Shown: piece by piece, positions 9,449-17,476 of the stretch
How the letters are laid out: each line of letters begins with the position of its first letter
Position numbering within the stretch: the stretch's first letter is position 1
Assembly: GCF_043876815.1 (NCBI RefSeq)
Contig: NZ_JBAWKA010000002.1
Span: forward strand, 372,001-436,000
Direction: 5' to 3'
Origin: Gaetbulibacter_A sp043876815
GTDB lineage: Bacteria; Bacteroidota; Bacteroidia; Flavobacteriales; Flavobacteriaceae
Length of the DNA: 64,000 nucleotides
Notes under the pieces: model-generated
Databases searched by the model: none
What the model was told of the DNA's origin: nothing
What the model saw: only the letters and a program-made list of their open reading frames with translations
Position numbers and translations under genes: made by a program

Positions 9449-10381
9449 ATGGCAGACGGATTATACGCAAAATTCAATACTTCAAAAGGAGAGATCCTTG
9501 TAAATCTGGAATTTGAAAAAACACCAGGCACAGTTGGAAACTTTGTAGCTTTGGCTGAAGGTAATTTAGAGAACTCGGCTAAACCTCAGGGAAAACCCTA
9601 TTATGATGGTTTAAAATTTCATAGGGTAATTCCTGATTTTATGATTCAGGGAGGATGTCCACAAGGTACGGGCACCGGAAATCCTGGGTATCAGTTTGAT
9701 GATGAATTCCATTCGGAATTAAAACATGATGGTCCTGGAGTTTTATCAATGGCCAATGCCGGCCCTGGAACAAATGGAAGTCAGTTTTTCATCACTCATA
9801 TTGAAACGCCTTGGCTAGATAATAAGCATACTGTTTTTGGTAAGGTAGTAGAAGGTCAGGAGGTCGTGGATGCGATCGCACAAGGTGATATTATAGAAAG
9901 TCTTGAGATCATTCGAAATGGTGCTCAGGCTGAAAAATTCAATGCTATTGAAGCGTTCAGAACCTTTGAAGGCTCACGTGAAAAACGTTTGGAAGAGGCT
10001 AAAAAAGCAGCCGAAGCCGAATTAGATAAATTAGCATCGGGATTTGATTCCACTGATAGTGGCTTGCGATATAAGATCATTCAAAAAGGAAATGGTCCAA
10101 AAGCAGAAAAGGGTAAAACGGTTTCTGTTCACTATAAGGGGCAATTAGCTGACGGAACGGTATTCGATTCATCCTATAAACGCAACCAGCCTATCGATTT
10201 TCCTTTGGGTGTGGGACAAGTTATTCCAGGTTGGGATGAAGGTATCAGTTTACTGTCTGTAGGTGATAAAGCCCGACTAGTCATTCCAAGTCATTTAGGA
10301 TACGGAAGTCGTGGCGCGGGAGGGGTTATTCCACCCGATGCCAATTTAGTATTCGATGTAGAATTAATGAATGTGAAATAA
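9449..10381 (+). CDS. dual-domain peptidyl-prolyl isomerase (cyclophilin-FKBP fusion)
   Basis: A single 310-aa chain carries two unrelated proline isomerase folds. Residues 1-157 are a cyclophilin with FHRV at 57-60, FMIQGG at 64-69 and GTNGSQFFI at 108-115. Residues ~160-205 are a charged helical linker. Residues 207-310 are an FKBP domain with YKGQLADGTVFDSS, VIPGWDEG and HLGYGSRGAGGVIPP. No signal peptide is present, so it should act in the cytosol on folding proteins. The ATG at 9449 is chosen because the longer frame runs back through the -7 box at 9418-9425. Cyclophilin-FKBP chimeras are known as dual-family immunophilins and have been described in Flavobacterium. A strong terminator follows. 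Confidence 0.9.
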   Translation: MADGLYAKFNTSKGEILVNLEFEKTPGTVGNFVALAEGNLENSAKPQGKPYYDGLKFHRVIPDFMIQGGCPQGTGTGNPGYQFDDEFHSELKHDGPGVLSMANAGPGTNGSQFFITHIETPWLDNKHTVFGKVVEGQEVVDAIAQGDIIESLEIIRNGAQAEKFNAIEAFRTFEGSREKRLEEAKKAAEAELDKLASGFDSTDSGLRYKIIQKGNGPKAEKGKTVSVHYKGQLADGTVFDSSYKRNQPIDFPLGVGQVIPGWDEGISLLSVGDKARLVIPSHLGYGSRGAGGVIPPDANLVFDVELMNVK

Positions 10382-10409
10382 TATAATTTTCAAAAAATAA
10401 CAATAATGG

Positions 10410-10437
10410 AAACACCTCTTTTGGAGGTGTTTTTTTT
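10410..10437 (+). terminator. Rho-independent terminator after the PPIase gene
   Basis: The stem AACACCTC (10411-10418) pairs with GAGGTGTT (10424-10431) around a five-base loop and runs into a T tract to 10437. An ATG at 10406 inside this structure opens the YfiT-like frame but is not a credible start. Confidence 0.85.
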
Positions 10438-10444
10438 ATATTTG
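10437..10444 (+). promoter_or_regulatory. -7 box TATATTTG of the YfiT-like gene
   Basis: A perfect TAnnTTTG begins at the last T of the upstream terminator and ends three bases before the ATG at 10448. Transcription would start at or within a base or two of the start codon, so the mRNA may be leaderless. No -33 TTG at normal spacing is visible: the nearest TTTTG, at 10419-10423, is only 13 bases away. Confidence 0.5.
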
Positions 10445-10447
10445 ATT

Positions 10448-10990
10448 ATGGAAGCACAGGACTTACAAAAATTGAAATATCCAATAGGACAATTTGAATG
10501 TCCTGATCCCATTACCGCCGCTAATTTAAAAGCTTGGGTAGAAGTCCTGGAATTTTTTCCGGCGCGATTAGAAGCTTTAGTAAAACCTTTGACTGAGGAG
10601 CAACTGGATACGCCCTACAGGCCAGAAGGTTGGACTATTAGGCAGGTGATTCATCATCTAGCAGACAGCCATCACCACAGTTATACCAGATTTAAATGGG
10701 CCTTAACTGAAATCACCCCTTTGATTAAAGCATATAATGAGGCTGATTGGGCAGAATTGTTCGATTCTAAAACAGCTCCAATTGAGATATCCTTGCAGTA
10801 TCTTAGGGCTCTACATGCGAAATTAGTGCACCTGATAAAGGGACTTCCCATGGACAGTTTGGAAGCAGGCTTTATTCATCCTGAAACGAATAAAAAAATT
10901 AATTTGAAGACGTTAACAGGAATTTATGCCTGGCACAGTAAGCATCATTATGCACATATTGAATCGCTTTTAAAACGACGTAATTGGTAA
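10448..10990 (+). CDS. YfiT-like DinB-family metal-dependent hydrolase
   Basis: This 180-aa protein has the YfiT layout of the DinB four-helix superfamily: GWTIRQVIHHLADSH at 61-75 and AWHSKHHYAH at 161-170. His70, His163 and His167 form the predicted three-histidine metal site. Characterised relatives include thiol S-transferases and putative hydrolases of Firmicutes, and the substrate here is unknown. The ATG at 10448 is preferred over 10406 because the longer version would translate the preceding terminator hairpin. A -7 box lies immediately upstream. A GNAT gene begins 7 bases after the stop, so the two are probably co-transcribed. Confidence 0.82.
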   Translation: MEAQDLQKLKYPIGQFECPDPITAANLKAWVEVLEFFPARLEALVKPLTEEQLDTPYRPEGWTIRQVIHHLADSHHHSYTRFKWALTEITPLIKAYNEADWAELFDSKTAPIEISLQYLRALHAKLVHLIKGLPMDSLEAGFIHPETNKKINLKTLTGIYAWHSKHHYAHIESLLKRRNW

Positions 10991-10997
10991 TATTTAT

Positions 10998-11483
10998 ATG
11001 ATCAGACCTTTTGAACCGAAAGACATTCCGGAGTTGTTGGAGATGTATAATTATTTTGTATTAAATTCAACAGCTACTTTTGATATTGAGCCCTTATCAC
11101 TTGAAACCTTCACAGAAAAGCTTACCAAGATCTATCAGGATTTTCCTTTCATAGTTTTCGAGGAGGATGGTGAAATTTTAGGCTATGCTTACGGCAGTAA
11201 ATTTCGGCCGAAACCCGCTTATAATACTACGGTAGAATCCACGGTTTATGTAAAACACAACACCCAACGTAAAAAGATTGGTAGTTTACTTTACGAAGAA
11301 CTCATAAAACAACTCAAAGCGGCTAATTTTCATATTGTTCTCGGCGTGCTAACCTTGCCTAATGACGCCAGTGTGGGACTTCACGAAAAATTTGGATTTA
11401 AACAAGTGGCCTTCTTAAAACAAGTTGGTTATAAATTTGAGACCTGGTTGGACGTAGGATTCTGGCAATTGGATTTGTATTAG
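10998..11483 (+). CDS. GNAT N-acetyltransferase, phosphinothricin-acetyltransferase-like
   Basis: The 161-aa protein is a complete GNAT fold. The N-terminus MIRPFEPKDIPELLEMYNYFV, the segment TATFDIEPLSLE and GYAYGSKFRPKPAY resemble the Pat/YwnH group, which acetylates small amino-acid-like amines such as phosphinothricin or methionine sulfone. The acetyl-CoA loop is QRKKIGSLLY near residues 91-100 and the C-terminal GLHEKFGFKQVAFLKQVGYKF is typical. The real substrate cannot be read from the sequence. Its stop overlaps that of the convergent thioredoxin-like gene by 4 bases (11480-11483), leaving no room for a separate terminator. Confidence 0.85.
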   Translation: MIRPFEPKDIPELLEMYNYFVLNSTATFDIEPLSLETFTEKLTKIYQDFPFIVFEEDGEILGYAYGSKFRPKPAYNTTVESTVYVKHNTQRKKIGSLLYEELIKQLKAANFHIVLGVLTLPNDASVGLHEKFGFKQVAFLKQVGYKFETWLDVGFWQLDLY

Positions 11484-12037
11484 TTTTTCCACTTTATATT
11501 ACAGCCAATACTGGGCTTTTGCGGCATTTGGTTCTCTTTATTATTCAATAAACAATCCAATGCATGTTTCAAATCTTTCCCTGTCACAGGAATCCCGTTA
11601 CCGGGGCGAGAATCGTCTAGTTGACCTCTGTAAATCAGAGTGTCTTCATTGTCGAATACATAAATATCAGGCGTACACGCAGCATCATAAGCCTTAGCGA
11701 TCTCCTGACTTTCATCGTAAAGGTAAGGGAATGGATAACCTACCCTTTTGGCGTGTTTGGTCATTTTTTCAGGACCATCTTGCGGGTAATTTTCAACATC
11801 ATTACTCGAAATAGCTACAAAGCCAATGTGTTTATCTTGATAGGTCTTCCCGATTGATACCAAGGCATCATTCACATGCAGCACGAAAGGGCAGTGGTTG
11901 CAAATAAACATCACAACAGTACCATGCTTTCCTTTTATAGATTCGAAATTTAACATGGTATTCGAAATCGTATCTCTTAAGGTGAATTTCGGTGCCTTTG
12001 TTCCTAGTGGAAGCATATTTGATGGAGTATTTGCCAT
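11480..12037 (-). CDS. thioredoxin-family redoxin (AhpC/TSA-type)
   Basis: The 185-aa protein has the peroxiredoxin-like thioredoxin fold: APKFTLRD near the N-terminus, VVMFICNHCPFV with a CxxC (Cys46, Cys49), an internal AISSND, and the cis-proline segment CTPDIYVF. The CNHC motif rather than CGPC places it in a group of uncharacterised redoxins. No signal peptide is visible, so it is probably cytosolic. A third cysteine sits in the C-terminal tail (IGCNIKWKN). I choose the ATG at 12037 (MANTPS) over the one at 12055 because conservation begins near there. The gene is divergent from csaA across 46 bases and its stop overlaps that of the GNAT gene. Confidence 0.85.
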   Translation of the reverse strand: MANTPSNMLPLGTKAPKFTLRDTISNTMLNFESIKGKHGTVVMFICNHCPFVLHVNDALVSIGKTYQDKHIGFVAISSNDVENYPQDGPEKMTKHAKRVGYPFPYLYDESQEIAKAYDAACTPDIYVFDNEDTLIYRGQLDDSRPGNGIPVTGKDLKHALDCLLNNKENQMPQKPSIGCNIKWKN

Positions 12038-12083
12038 AATAAAAAGTTTATTCAAAGTTCGGTATAATTTGTATTTTTAGAAA

Positions 12084-12419
12084 ATGAATAAGAGCCTATC
12101 TTTTGATGATTTTTCTAAAGTTGACCTCAGGGTTGGTACTATAATAGAAGTAAATGATTTTCCTGAAGCGCGAAAACCAGCTTATCAGCTTACCATAGAT
12201 TTTGGACCTTTAGGGATTAAAAAATCCTCTGCTCAGATCACAGACTTGTATAGTAAAGGTGATTTACTTAACCGACAGATTGTTGCTGTTGTAAATTTTG
12301 AAAAAAAACAGATCGCTAATTTTATGAGTGAATGCCTGGTATTAGGTGCAGTTAATAACAAGGAGGTAATCCTGCTTCACCCTGAAAGCAAAATAAAAAA
12401 TGGAAGTATCGTTTCCTAA
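12084..12419 (+). CDS. csaA: tRNA-binding domain protein CsaA
   Basis: The 111-aa protein is a single EMAP/Trbp111-type OB fold. FSKVDLRVGTI, FPEARKPAYQL, IDFG and KKSSAQIT are near-identical to CsaA. In Bacillus CsaA was described as a secretion-related chaperone and the fold binds tRNA, so the cellular role is unsettled. The ATG at 12084 gives the usual length. The next gene (BASS transporter) has in-frame ATGs at 12400, overlapping the csaA end, and at 12424, just after the stop, so the two are probably one transcript. Confidence 0.92.
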   Translation: MNKSLSFDDFSKVDLRVGTIIEVNDFPEARKPAYQLTIDFGPLGIKKSSAQITDLYSKGDLLNRQIVAVVNFEKKQIANFMSECLVLGAVNNKEVILLHPESKIKNGSIVS

Positions 12420-12423
12420 GCTT

Positions 12424-13317
12424 ATGATGGACCTCGATGCTGTTAAAATTAATTTTGATTCCGGTGCGCTTTTAGGCTTAAACATGGCGTTGGCGATTGT
12501 CATGTTTGGCGTAGCTTTGAACATTACGACCACCGATTTTAAGATTTTGATGCGACAACCTAAATTGGTTTTGGTAGGTCTATTATCTCAGTTTATTTTA
12601 CTGCCCTTTTTCACCTTTCTTTTAGTAAGCTTGGTGAATCCCCAACCAAGTATTGCTTTAGGTATGATCATGGTAGCAGCTTGCCCCGGAGGAAATATTT
12701 CAAATTTTATGACTCATCTAGCTAAAGGTAATATGGCACTTTCCGTAAGTTTAACGGCATTTGCCACGGCACTGGCAGTAATCATGACACCTTTTAATTT
12801 TGAGTTTTACGGACAGTTATACCAACCTACGGCCCTTATTTTAAAAGAAGTGGAATTAAATCCTTGGGAATTATTAAAGGTGGTTTCGCTTATTTTAGGA
12901 ATACCCCTGATATTGGGTATGTTGATTCGGTATAAAAGGCCAGAATTTGCCATGAGATGGTCGAGGTATTTAAAACCAGTGTCCATTCTTATTTTTATTG
13001 CAATTGTAGTTATTGCTTTTCTCAATAATCTGGATGTATTTAACAATTATGTTCAACATGTTTTGGTTTTGGGTATTAGCCATAATATTTTGGCAATTTG
13101 TCTTGGATTAGCTGTAGCCTATTTATTCAAGTTAAATTTAAAGGATAAGAAAACGATCACCATTGAAACTGGAATTCAAAATTCCGGATTGGGCTTATTG
13201 CTAATATTCACCTTTTTTCAAGGTCTTGGCGGTATGGCCATACTAGCGGCATTTTGGGGAATTTGGCATATTATTTCAGGCCTGGTTTTAGCGTCATATT
13301 GGTCTAAAAAAGAATAA
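12424..13317 (+). CDS. bile acid:sodium symporter (BASS/SBF) family transporter
   Basis: This inner-membrane protein of about 297 aa has nine or ten hydrophobic helices. The conserved SBF signature CPGGNISNFMTHLAKGNMALS (split here over residues ~88-108) and a second-half motif IQNSGLGLLL mark the two inverted repeats of the BASS fold. Members import organic anions (bile acids, pyruvate, pantothenate, keto acids) with sodium, and the substrate here is unknown. The frame opens at 12400, which overlaps csaA by 20 bases. ATGs at 12424 and 12427 follow the csaA stop, and I use 12424, though 12400 remains possible. The plsC-like gene starts 3 bases after the stop. Confidence 0.88.
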   Translation: MMDLDAVKINFDSGALLGLNMALAIVMFGVALNITTTDFKILMRQPKLVLVGLLSQFILLPFFTFLLVSLVNPQPSIALGMIMVAACPGGNISNFMTHLAKGNMALSVSLTAFATALAVIMTPFNFEFYGQLYQPTALILKEVELNPWELLKVVSLILGIPLILGMLIRYKRPEFAMRWSRYLKPVSILIFIAIVVIAFLNNLDVFNNYVQHVLVLGISHNILAICLGLAVAYLFKLNLKDKKTITIETGIQNSGLGLLLIFTFFQGLGGMAILAAFWGIWHIISGLVLASYWSKKE

Positions 13318-13320
13318 ATT

Positions 13321-14352
13321 TTGAAACGATTGTGGTTGTATAGTGTTCGGTTGTATTTAAGGATAGCTTTATGGTTCTACTATAAAAAAATTGTGGTTGT
13401 TAAAAAAGCAGAGATTCCAGAACAGCAGCCTGTAATGTTCCTGGGAAATCATCAAAATGCCTTATTAGATGCCTTGCTTATTGCTATGAGCACCGATCGG
13501 TTTTGTTATTTTTTAACTCGTGCCGGCGTTTTTCAAAATAAAATTCTCTCAAGAGTGCTTAAAAGTCTTCGGATGATCCCTGTTTACCGAATTCGAGATG
13601 GCTGGTCTAACTTATCAAATAACTCCGCTATTTTCGAAAACTGTACTGAATTGTTGCATCGGAATGAGGCTTTAGCTCTTTTTCCCGAAGGAAATCATAA
13701 TTTGATGCGTACAGTAAGACCTTTGAGTAAAGGGTTTACACGAATTATTTTTGAAACTTTAGATCGTTATCCTGATATAGATTTGAAATTGATTCCTGTA
13801 GGTGTTAATTATCAAAATGCAATCGCTTTTGGTGATTCTGCTTCCATATATTTTGGAGAACCTTTAGGTGCTAAATCTGTAATTTCAGAGTATAAAAATA
13901 AATCGGTTCAAGATTTGAAAGCTAAAGTTCGTGGTGAACTAAAAAATTTAACCACACATATCCCTCATGATTCTTACGATGCTACTTTTAAAATATTAGA
14001 GAAGCACAGAATCTCTTATTTAGATCCCGAACATGTTAACAAAGTGATTTCAAACAAAAAAATCAATTTGAAAATACAAAAATATAAGAAATCTTCTCAA
14101 CTAAAACCGATATTTAAATCGCTTTTAGCTGTTTTACTTCTTGGACCCTATCTGAGTTGGCGTTTGGTCGTTAAACCTAGAGTAGCCTCGCCGGAATTTA
14201 TAGGCACTTTTCGTTTCGCCGTCGGAATCAGTTTAGTGCCACTTTGGATAATATTAATATCCCTTATTTTAGTTCTAAACTTTGGATGGCTACTTGGAGG
14301 TTTATATTTTTTACTGGTTTTATTTGTGTCAATTTTATGTGTAAAACTATAA
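13321..14352 (+). CDS. PlsC-like 1-acyl-glycerol-3-phosphate acyltransferase family protein
   Basis: The 343-aa protein has an acyltransferase domain with the catalytic GNHQNALLD at 42-50, the spacing variant common in this subfamily, and FPEGNH at 121-126 in place of FPEGTR. SKGFTRIIFE and IPVGVNYQ follow as in other members. Two hydrophobic helices (about 270-285 and 295-340) anchor the C-terminus. It probably acylates a lysophospholipid at the inner membrane, but whether it is the main PlsC cannot be told. The start is TTG at 13321, three bases after the upstream stop, so it belongs to the csaA-BASS transcript. Its end overlaps the convergent M14 peptidase by 6 bases. Confidence 0.85.
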   Translation: MKRLWLYSVRLYLRIALWFYYKKIVVVKKAEIPEQQPVMFLGNHQNALLDALLIAMSTDRFCYFLTRAGVFQNKILSRVLKSLRMIPVYRIRDGWSNLSNNSAIFENCTELLHRNEALALFPEGNHNLMRTVRPLSKGFTRIIFETLDRYPDIDLKLIPVGVNYQNAIAFGDSASIYFGEPLGAKSVISEYKNKSVQDLKAKVRGELKNLTTHIPHDSYDATFKILEKHRISYLDPEHVNKVISNKKINLKIQKYKKSSQLKPIFKSLLAVLLLGPYLSWRLVVKPRVASPEFIGTFRFAVGISLVPLWIILISLILVLNFGWLLGGLYFLLVLFVSILCVKL

Positions 14353-16860
14353 TTCTTCCCGAAAGAATATGGCATTCATTAATAGTTTATTTGTGCCATA
14401 CCAAAAGGCTCTAAAGTTTGTATTATCCGTAAATACCACAACCTTACCTTTACCGAGACGGTTTACTTGAAATGGAACAGTTTCGGATAAGCTTTCCAGA
14501 TTTGGCTTCGAAATATAGCCGCTTAATAATGGATTTTTAGTGTACTTTATTGGGTTATTATAACTTAGCGAATCAGGTTCAATAAATACAGTTGTATTTC
14601 TGAATAAAGCTAATTCATCGTTCTTATATCCAAAATTTATAGGATGAGATCGATCTAATTTTGCCTGAAAAATGGCACCACCAATTTGCTGTGCTCCTGT
14701 AAAATTCCTTTTTTGTTCAAAGCTTATGTTGTTTGCAGGAATCTCCTTTTCCTCTTTCAGTTTTATATCAATAAACTCCTTTTTTTGTAGCCATTTCACT
14801 GTATTTCTGTAGCCAATAAGCTCGCCGCCATCTTTTACCCATTCCATGAGTTTATCTGTGTCAGTCTTATTTAAAGACCTGGAGTTTGGGATTATTATGG
14901 TGGTATATCTGCTTAAATCGGTATCTTCTATATTTTTGGTGTCTAATTTAGTAACCGTTATATCGTAGCGGGTATCAAGTAAATGCCAAATTTCTCCGGC
15001 ATCGTAAGAAGTGATCTTTTCACCAACCAAAAGGGCAATTTCCGGTTTCTTTAATGTTTTAAAATTACTGCTTCCCAAGTCAATTCCTTCAGTTAATCCC
15101 GTGTTTACAGCATCAATTTTAATATGAGAGTCCTTGGATAATTCACTTAAAAAAGCATGTAACTCCGTTTTGTTTAATTCTTGATTTTGTATGGGAATCA
15201 TGATCGTACCATAATCATAATTCTTTCCATTCATACTAAATTGATTTAAAGCGACTTTCGCTCTAATGTTCTTACTTAGTATTTTATTAAGAATTTTTGG
15301 AGCATAGTATTCGTGCCATTCCATGAGGTAGGCGTAATCACTTACTCCGGAAACTTGCCCTTCCTGTAAATTTAAATTTGTGACTTCGTCCCCCAGATTG
15401 TTAGTAGAAACATTTTCAGCATAATCAAGGTTAAAAGCTAAAGGAAATGTCCATGCTGAGATATCATAAAATAAACTGTCCTGAAACGTAGTGCGCTTTT
15501 GAAACATAGCCTTAATTAAGCGTGCATTTTTTTGATCTTTAGGCACCACATAGCTATATCCTTTTTTGAAATTTTTTCCATTTAAAGAGAGATCCTCCTT
15601 AAGCTCATGAATTTTAATTTTTTGTCTTTTTAAAATCTCTGCCAAATGATAGGTTTTCGCAGCATCTTTTTCATCACCAAAAATGATGGCTTTATTTGAT
15701 TCTTTTGAAGCTTCTGCTCGCGCGTTTTGATAGAAACTTTGCTGATAATTTAATAGTTCAACACGCATTTCTAAAGCCGCGTTCAATGTAGAAAGGGCTG
15801 TTGTAAACTGATTTCGTATAGTAAATGGAAATGTTATGATCCCATTATCACTCTCTTGTAAATGGCCCCGAGAACTGGCTTGTTCAAATAGAATACCAAT
15901 ACTTCCATTAATGTCTGGAAATGTAGACCCTTTCCCATAATAAAAGTCGTCATATCGTTCTTCTGTAAAATAAAGAGATCCAATTTTGTCTAAGGCCTTG
16001 GCATGAAATTCCCCTATTTTTTTTGTTAAAGTCTGGTTTAACGGAGGTGTTAGCGGATTTGTTCGAGAAGGTATTCCAGGTTGGAAGAAGAATGTAGAAT
16101 TAGTTCCCATTTCATGATGGTCTGTGACTATATTGGGTAACCATTCGTGAAATGTTTTTATACGCACTTGAGATTCAGGTAATTGTACTGGTAACCAATC
16201 ACGATTTAGATCGAACCAGTAATGATTTGTTCTACCTCCTGGCCATACTTCGTGATATTCTCTATCGTTTGGATCCGGGTTTAAATTTTCGTTTTTATTG
16301 GTGTTCGCCCAATAGGCAAAGCGCTGCAAACCATCAGGGTTGTAGACCGGGTCGAATAAAATAATCGTGTTATCCAGTAACTTATTTATATAGTCGCCTT
16401 CAGCTGCTGCTAAATAATAGGCCACTAATAAACTGGCGTTTGCTCCACTTGGTTCGTTTCCATGAATAGAAAAACCTTGATAAACCACAATGGGCGTATT
16501 TTCCGAGATATTTGAACTATTTGTATCGGTGGCCTGTATGTGTTTTTGACGAATAACCTCAATATTTTGGTGATTTTTAGGTGAGGTTATTGTAAGAAGT
16601 ATAAGCGGTCTGCCTTCAAATGTTTCTCCTCTGTTTTCCAGCGTGATCCGGTCAGAAGAATTAGCAATCACTTTCATGTATTCAAGGAGCTTATCGTGTG
16701 TTACGTGCCATTCTCCTACCTGGTGGCCAATAATGTTTTCTGGTGTAGGAATGTCTGGATTGTAATTAATATTCTGGGGTAAATAATAGGATAGGTCTGT
16801 TTTTTCTTGAGCATACAGCGTTAGTGATACCAAGAAAAAAAATAGCATTAATTTTTTCAT
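14347..16860 (-). CDS. M14 family zinc carboxypeptidase, secreted
   Basis: The 837-aa protein starts with a signal peptide (1-18, cut near YAQ-E). An M14 carboxypeptidase domain follows: zinc ligands His133 and Glu136 in SIHGNEPSG, a third histidine in DHHEMG at 247-252, and a catalytic Glu326 in GILFEQAS. All key residues are present, so it should cleave C-terminal residues from peptides in the periplasm or outside the cell. Residues ~600-740 look like a class I glutamine-amidotransferase-like fold (IIIPNSRSL, WVKDGGELIGYRN) without an obvious catalytic cysteine, an arrangement seen in other Bacteroidota M14 enzymes. No type IX sorting domain is visible at the C-terminus. It stands alone: a terminator separates it from the upstream PUR gene. 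Confidence 0.9.
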   Translation of the reverse strand: MKKLMLFFFLVSLTLYAQEKTDLSYYLPQNINYNPDIPTPENIIGHQVGEWHVTHDKLLEYMKVIANSSDRITLENRGETFEGRPLILLTITSPKNHQNIEVIRQKHIQATDTNSSNISENTPIVVYQGFSIHGNEPSGANASLLVAYYLAAAEGDYINKLLDNTIILFDPVYNPDGLQRFAYWANTNKNENLNPDPNDREYHEVWPGGRTNHYWFDLNRDWLPVQLPESQVRIKTFHEWLPNIVTDHHEMGTNSTFFFQPGIPSRTNPLTPPLNQTLTKKIGEFHAKALDKIGSLYFTEERYDDFYYGKGSTFPDINGSIGILFEQASSRGHLQESDNGIITFPFTIRNQFTTALSTLNAALEMRVELLNYQQSFYQNARAEASKESNKAIIFGDEKDAAKTYHLAEILKRQKIKIHELKEDLSLNGKNFKKGYSYVVPKDQKNARLIKAMFQKRTTFQDSLFYDISAWTFPLAFNLDYAENVSTNNLGDEVTNLNLQEGQVSGVSDYAYLMEWHEYYAPKILNKILSKNIRAKVALNQFSMNGKNYDYGTIMIPIQNQELNKTELHAFLSELSKDSHIKIDAVNTGLTEGIDLGSSNFKTLKKPEIALLVGEKITSYDAGEIWHLLDTRYDITVTKLDTKNIEDTDLSRYTTIIIPNSRSLNKTDTDKLMEWVKDGGELIGYRNTVKWLQKKEFIDIKLKEEKEIPANNISFEQKRNFTGAQQIGGAIFQAKLDRSHPINFGYKNDELALFRNTTVFIEPDSLSYNNPIKYTKNPLLSGYISKPNLESLSETVPFQVNRLGKGKVVVFTDNTNFRAFWYGTNKLLMNAIFFREEL

Positions 16861-16885
16861 AGGAAGTTAGTCTTTTGGTTAAAGG

Positions 16886-16918
16886 TAAAAAAAAACCGCT
16901 GCATGAAATGCAACGGTT
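16886..16918 (-). terminator. Rho-independent terminator after the PUR-family gene
   Basis: On the minus strand 16908-16918 pairs with 16894-16904 (11-base arms, one mismatch, three-base loop) and then enters a T tract at 16893-16887. It separates the PUR gene from the M14 peptidase. Confidence 0.8.
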
Positions 16919-16947
16919 AGGTTAAAATTCGTTAAAATTTAAAACTT

Positions 16948-17319
16948 TTAAATGTCATCAAAGTCGATATCTGTAAAACTTTCTGCAGATTTGTTTACAT
17001 CTGCTTCAGCAACTTGTGGGGTGTCCTCAAGTTCTTTTTTGAAGTCCTTTTGGTGACGTTCGCTAATCACCTCCTGACCTTTTTCTTGGATTATGAAATC
17101 AGTCATTTCAGCAAGAATTTCCTTAAATTCTTCGAAATCTTCCTTGTAGATGTAAATTTTGTGTTTTTTGTAGTGAAATGAACCATCGTCGTTTGTAAAT
17201 TTTTTACTTTCTGTAATGGTTAAATAATAGTCATCTGCTTTTGTCGCTCGTACATCAAAAAAATAGGTCCGTCTTCCGGCTCTTAATACTTTCGAAAATA
17301 TCTCCTCTTTCTCCATCAT
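16948..17319 (-). CDS. PUR-family DNA/RNA-binding protein (DUF3276)
   Basis: This 123-aa protein is the bacterial single-repeat PUR domain: RAGRRTYFFDVRATK, YYLTITESKKF and HKIYIYKEDFEEFKE form the beta-beta-beta-beta-alpha unit. Bacterial relatives such as the Borrelia protein bind nucleic acids as dimers and act on gene expression. The family is widespread in Bacteroidota and its targets are unknown. A disordered acidic tail (105-123) ends in DIDFDDI. The gene stands between the ABC exporter upstream and a terminator downstream. The 157-base upstream gap presumably holds its promoter, but I find no perfect TAnnTTTG there. Confidence 0.9.
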   Translation of the reverse strand: MMEKEEIFSKVLRAGRRTYFFDVRATKADDYYLTITESKKFTNDDGSFHYKKHKIYIYKEDFEEFKEILAEMTDFIIQEKGQEVISERHQKDFKKELEDTPQVAEADVNKSAESFTDIDFDDI

Positions 17320-17476
17320 ATCAATATATCATTAATTATGCGTTAGTGTTTCAAGTGTTGTACCAAAAATCTAAAAAAAAGTGAAATTAACCAACATTTT
17401 ATTAATATTCTTTTTTCTAAGGTATTTCGTTGGAATAATTACGTTGTATTTCTTTCTAATGTTTTGATCGAATTGT

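Noticed and set aside
10406..10447. Longer start for the YfiT-like protein
   Set aside because: The extra codons lie inside the PPIase terminator hairpin and upstream of the -7 box.
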